From contig CP188828.1 of assembly GCA_050110875.1 (NCBI GenBank), positions 1,550,001 to 1,614,000 on the forward strand: a DNA stretch of 64,000 nt, in the 5' to 3' direction. The DNA is from Methyloligella sp050110875. GTDB taxonomy: Bacteria; Pseudomonadota; Alphaproteobacteria; Rhizobiales; Methyloligellaceae. Positions 61,608-64,000 of this stretch are shown one piece after another. A program made the position numbers and the translations under genes. The notes under the pieces were generated by a model that had not been told where the DNA came from, ran no database searches, and worked only from the letters and a program-made list of their open reading frames with translations. How positions within the stretch are numbered: the stretch's first letter is position 1; every line of letters starts with the position of its first letter.

Positions 61608-62456
61608 ATGAAAGCCAACAAGACACTGCGCCGCTGGATCGGCGGAATCGTCGCGATTGCGCTCGTTGCGGGCGGCGCATGGGCCTTGGTCGACTACTTC
61701 GAGGAGCGGCGGACCGAGCGGCTCTACGACGAAGAATTCGAGAAGGTCATGGCCTTAGGCGAGTTCCGCAAGGAGGAGCCCTTCCACAGCAAGCTCGACC
61801 GCATGCGCGCCTTCCTCAACACCCACGCCCAGCACCGCATGGACAAGGAGTTCTGGCGCATCCACCGGCAGGCCGACGGCATTGGCTATCTGGAGCGCAT
61901 CCGGGCCCATGCAGAAGGCAAGACCGACGAGAAGGCGCCCATGGATTGCAGCACGCGATCGAACCTGATGAGCAAGATGCTGCAGGACCGGGGCTACGAG
62001 ACCCGCATCATAGCGCTGTTCGATACGGATAAGACCACCCGTTCCCACACCGTGGTCGATATCAAGAACCCCGAGACCGGCCGCTGGGAGACGCAAGATC
62101 CCGATTACGATCTCTATTGGAAGTCGGTCCGCTCAGGCGACCGCATTTCCATCGCCGACGAGAGCGCCGATCTGGACAGCATCGTCCCCTGTAGCGCCAG
62201 CCATTGCGGCTGGGACAATGTCGGCCAGGACGGCCAGAAAGCCACCACGGTGAAGCTGTTGCTGGACATTATCGGCGTCACCCGCAAGGGCAAGGACGTT
62301 CGCTACGCGGTGTACACACCGCGCGCCAACCCCTCCGCCACCTTTAAGAATGGCGGCGAGAGCGGCACGTTCTGCGAAGTCTTCGAGAAGCGTTGCCGCG
62401 ACGGGTTTGTGGAGATCTCTCAGCATGAAGCCCTGGAGCGGAAGCTCGCCCCTTAG
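61608..62456 (+). CDS. Membrane-anchored transglutaminase-like protein (predicted)
   Basis: This 282-residue protein has one N-terminal membrane anchor (RRWIGGIVAIALVAGGAWALVDYF) and a domain resembling the transglutaminase/papain-like fold: CSTRSNLMSKMLQDRGYETRIIA (Cys in MDCST), SHTVVDIKNPETGRW (His) and QDPDYDLYW (Asp), in Cys-His-Asp order. Five further cysteines are clustered in PCSASHCGWD and CEVFEKRCRD, which suggest disulfides, so the domain is likely periplasmic. No substrate can be named and the family match is by motif only. The gene follows mutL by 74 bases. Confidence 0.72.
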   Translation: MKANKTLRRWIGGIVAIALVAGGAWALVDYFEERRTERLYDEEFEKVMALGEFRKEEPFHSKLDRMRAFLNTHAQHRMDKEFWRIHRQADGIGYLERIRAHAEGKTDEKAPMDCSTRSNLMSKMLQDRGYETRIIALFDTDKTTRSHTVVDIKNPETGRWETQDPDYDLYWKSVRSGDRISIADESADLDSIVPCSASHCGWDNVGQDGQKATTVKLLLDIIGVTRKGKDVRYAVYTPRANPSATFKNGGESGTFCEVFEKRCRDGFVEISQHEALERKLAP

Positions 62457-62470
62457 GCGTCTGTCGATCT

Positions 62471-63184
62471 CTATTTTCCCTGTAATTCCGAGATCACCGA
62501 ATCGTCCAGGAAGGCATCGTCCGCATGGGCCAGGGTCTCGTCCTCCGCATCGGGGGGAGGCCCCCCAAGGCTGATATGGGCGATTTGCAGGATATGCCCC
62601 GCCGGCGTCTTGAACAGCGTGTAGTGAATCTCGATCGGGTCATCGCCGGACCGGCAAGCCGTGAAGAGACGGCGCACGACAACTTCGCCGATTTTGTCGC
62701 CGCTCTTCTTCCCCGATGCGAAATCCGACTCGCACGTGGCGCCGTCATCGGCGATCACCTGATTGGCGGCCTCGTCGAGATCGACATCGCCCATGTTCTT
62801 GTAGCCGGCCAGCGCCCCGATGATCCCGTTCTCATAGGTCCAGACCACGTCGAACCCTTCCATGGGGTTCTCGTCGGGATCGAGGATCGTGTAGCGCGTG
62901 ATTCCGGCATCGGCGAGCAGGTTGGAGGCGAACACCAGCGCATCCGTGCCGGCGAAGAGCTTGTTGTCGTCTTCATCCGATGCGGGATCCGGGTCGGATG
63001 GGGTCTCAGGCTCGACGACGGCCTGGACCTGGAGTCCGGTGAAAGAGCCACTGTCCTTGGAGGACCGACTGCCGTCGCGGGCCTCTGCCGCAGCCTGCCC
63101 GGCACTCAGGGTTGCACCGAGGAAAAGGCTTGCGACAAGCGCAAACCGCGCGAAACGGCGCGAGAAAAGCTCAGCGGAACGCAT
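62471..63184 (-). CDS. Secreted protein of unknown function
   Basis: The 237-residue product has a signal peptide (RFARFALVASLFLGATLSAGQAAA) and a mature part starting with a Ser/Asp-rich linker (VVEPETPSDPDPASDEDDN). The core FAGTDALVFASNLLADAGITRYTILDPDENPMEGFDVVWTYENG and the later CRSGDDPIEIHYTLFKTPAGHILQIAHIS are not ones I can assign. Two cysteines (ATCESDF and TACRSGD) could form a disulfide. GGGAG precedes the ATG at 63184, which decides it over 63205. It is convergent with the transglutaminase-like gene (14-base gap) and upstream of nothing recognisable. Confidence 0.78.
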   Translation of the reverse strand: MRSAELFSRRFARFALVASLFLGATLSAGQAAAEARDGSRSSKDSGSFTGLQVQAVVEPETPSDPDPASDEDDNKLFAGTDALVFASNLLADAGITRYTILDPDENPMEGFDVVWTYENGIIGALAGYKNMGDVDLDEAANQVIADDGATCESDFASGKKSGDKIGEVVVRRLFTACRSGDDPIEIHYTLFKTPAGHILQIAHISLGGPPPDAEDETLAHADDAFLDDSVISELQGK

Positions 63185-63261
63185 TGAACACTCCCAGCCA
63201 CGCAAAGCCCTAGAGCATCACTAAACCACGCTGTGCGAAGCCCCGCTACGGCCAGCCGGTG

Positions 63262-63822
63262 TCAAGCCGGACTTTCCCGCAAGAGTGTGATCCCTGTGTC
63301 ACCGTAGTCGCGGCGGTCCAGCGTCTCCAAGCCGGGCGGGAGATGCAGGGTTTGCCCGCTTTTCTCCTCCAGGACGATGCTCGCCTCCGGTGCCAGCCAG
63401 CCGCCCTCCACAAGGCTGGCAAGGGCTTTTTCGCCCAGACCCTTGCCGTAAGGAGGATCGAGAAAGACCAGATCGAAGGGCGACATCGTTCCGACCGGGC
63501 CAAGCCGCGTCGCGTCTCGCCGCCAGATCTTGCTCGCGCCGGTCAAGCCTAAGGCCTCCACATTGCGCCGTATCGCGGCGCGGGCGCCCGCCGCCTCGTC
63601 GATGAAGCAGCAGAACCGCGCGCCGCGCGACAGCGCCTCTAGCCCTAACGCACCGGACCCCGCGAAAAGATCCAGCACACGCGCATCTTCGAAGTCGAAG
63701 CCGATGCCGTGCTCCAGCACGTTGAACAGCGCCTGGCGCACCTTGTCCGAGGTCGGGCGTGTGGCCTGACCCTTGGGGGCCACGATGGCTTGCGATCGGA
63801 AACGGCCGGAGACGATCCGCAT
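63262..63822 (-). CDS. rsmD: 16S rRNA (guanine966-N2)-methyltransferase
   Basis: This 186-residue SAM-dependent methyltransferase modifies G966 of 16S rRNA during 30S assembly. It starts MRIVSGRFRSQAIVAPKGQATRPTSDKVRQALFNVLEH and has the SAM loop VLDLFAGSGALGLEALSRGA and the catalytic DPPY in LVFLDPPYGKGLGEKAL. Length is typical. It lies immediately downstream of a pseudouridine synthase gene (three bases), a common pairing in alphaproteobacteria. Confidence 0.95.
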   Translation of the reverse strand: MRIVSGRFRSQAIVAPKGQATRPTSDKVRQALFNVLEHGIGFDFEDARVLDLFAGSGALGLEALSRGARFCCFIDEAAGARAAIRRNVEALGLTGASKIWRRDATRLGPVGTMSPFDLVFLDPPYGKGLGEKALASLVEGGWLAPEASIVLEEKSGQTLHLPPGLETLDRRDYGDTGITLLRESPA

Positions 63823-63825
63823 GAC

Positions 63826-64000
63826 TTACCGCTTCGCCCTTCTGCGGGTTTGCGAATGGGGCTTGCCGTATTTTCCCGGCGTTGGCCGTTTGCCGCCCTG
63901 CTTGGTCGGCGCGCGCAAGCCCAGCTCCTGGGCGAGCTTCACGCCGAGATGGCTGGTCAGCGCCTTCGGCCCCACCTCCTGCACCGCGCCCGGCGCCAGC
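63826..64000 (-). CDS. Pseudouridine synthase (RluB/RsuA type), C-terminal fragment
   Basis: Only the last 57 codons are in the window; the gene continues beyond base 64000. The visible end reads LAPGAVQEVGPKALTSHLGVKLAQELGLRAP followed by a basic tail rich in Lys, Arg and Gly (KQGGKRPTPGKYGKP). The L-x-PG-AVxEV pattern is the usual C-terminus of the RluB/RsuA/RluE family, which makes pseudouridine in rRNA. It directly precedes rsmD, fitting an rRNA-modification pair. Which uridine it modifies cannot be told. Confidence 0.65.
   Translation of the reverse strand, partial: LAPGAVQEVGPKALTSHLGVKLAQELGLRAPTKQGGKRPTPGKYGKPHSQTRRRAKR

Overview
The window reads as a high-GC chromosome segment of an alphaproteobacterium, most likely of the Hyphomicrobiales (Rhizobiales) type. 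Supporting signs are the hisS-hisZ-hisG block with short-form HisG, a tRNA-His that lacks the usual G-1:C73 pair, an Irr-type iron box, two PHA phasins, a CIRCE-controlled groESL, a PdhS-like kinase, an SbmA/BacA-related transporter, BcsS and a CheY/CheZ pair. No phage, integrase, transposase, plasmid or CRISPR signature was seen; the content is mostly housekeeping plus metabolic and envelope genes.

Layout. 1-4.6 kb: the tail of an RND pump, then a tight four-gene operon (circularly permuted ATP-grasp, alpha-E, transglutaminase-like, Anbu proteasome-like protease). 4.6-9.4 kb: a phasin, an ATP-dependent DNA ligase coupled to an MBL-fold exonuclease, and an orphan BcsS. 9.9-16.7 kb: a minus-strand iron-transport-like run (Fe binding protein, Cys-rich protein, permease, AsmA, second binding protein) with an Irr-box-like palindrome upstream. 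16.8-19.8 kb: a PdhS-like histidine kinase, a second phasin, tRNA-His and a glycine-rich small protein. 19.9-25.9 kb: a PRC-barrel protein and a small polysaccharide group (glycosyltransferase, SDR, WecA-like, WbpM/CapD-like). 26.2-31.5 kb: an orphan TRAP binding protein and glcDEF. 31.6-37.1 kb: a hybrid kinase and hisS-hisZ-hisG. 37.1-44.6 kb: repeat elements, an SbmA/YddA-type ABC transporter, a lower-GC two-gene cassette of unknown function, groESL, an HWE kinase and a Crp/Fnr regulator. 44.8-58 kb: an acidic coiled-coil membrane protein, a HAD phosphatase, CheZ/CheY, MaoC, ribF, ileS, lspA, a DUF3035 lipoprotein, a small secreted protein and an M16 peptidase pair. 58-64 kb: pgi, mutL, a transglutaminase-like membrane protein, a secreted protein, rsmD and the end of a pseudouridine synthase.

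The most unusual features are: (i) an isoleucyl-tRNA synthetase ORF carrying a 303-residue Lys/Ala-rich histone-H1-like N-terminal extension; (ii) the Anbu peptide-ligase/protease operon; (iii) a nine-cysteine protein of unknown function translationally placed between an iron-binding protein and its permease; (iv) the tRNA-His/HisRS pair with the alphaproteobacterial identity switch, both inside one window; (v) two inverted copies of a paired palindromic repeat, 22 kb apart; and (vi) the unknown low-GC cassette at 39.4-40.3 kb. Function calls rest on recognised motifs and family memory only; no database search was run.
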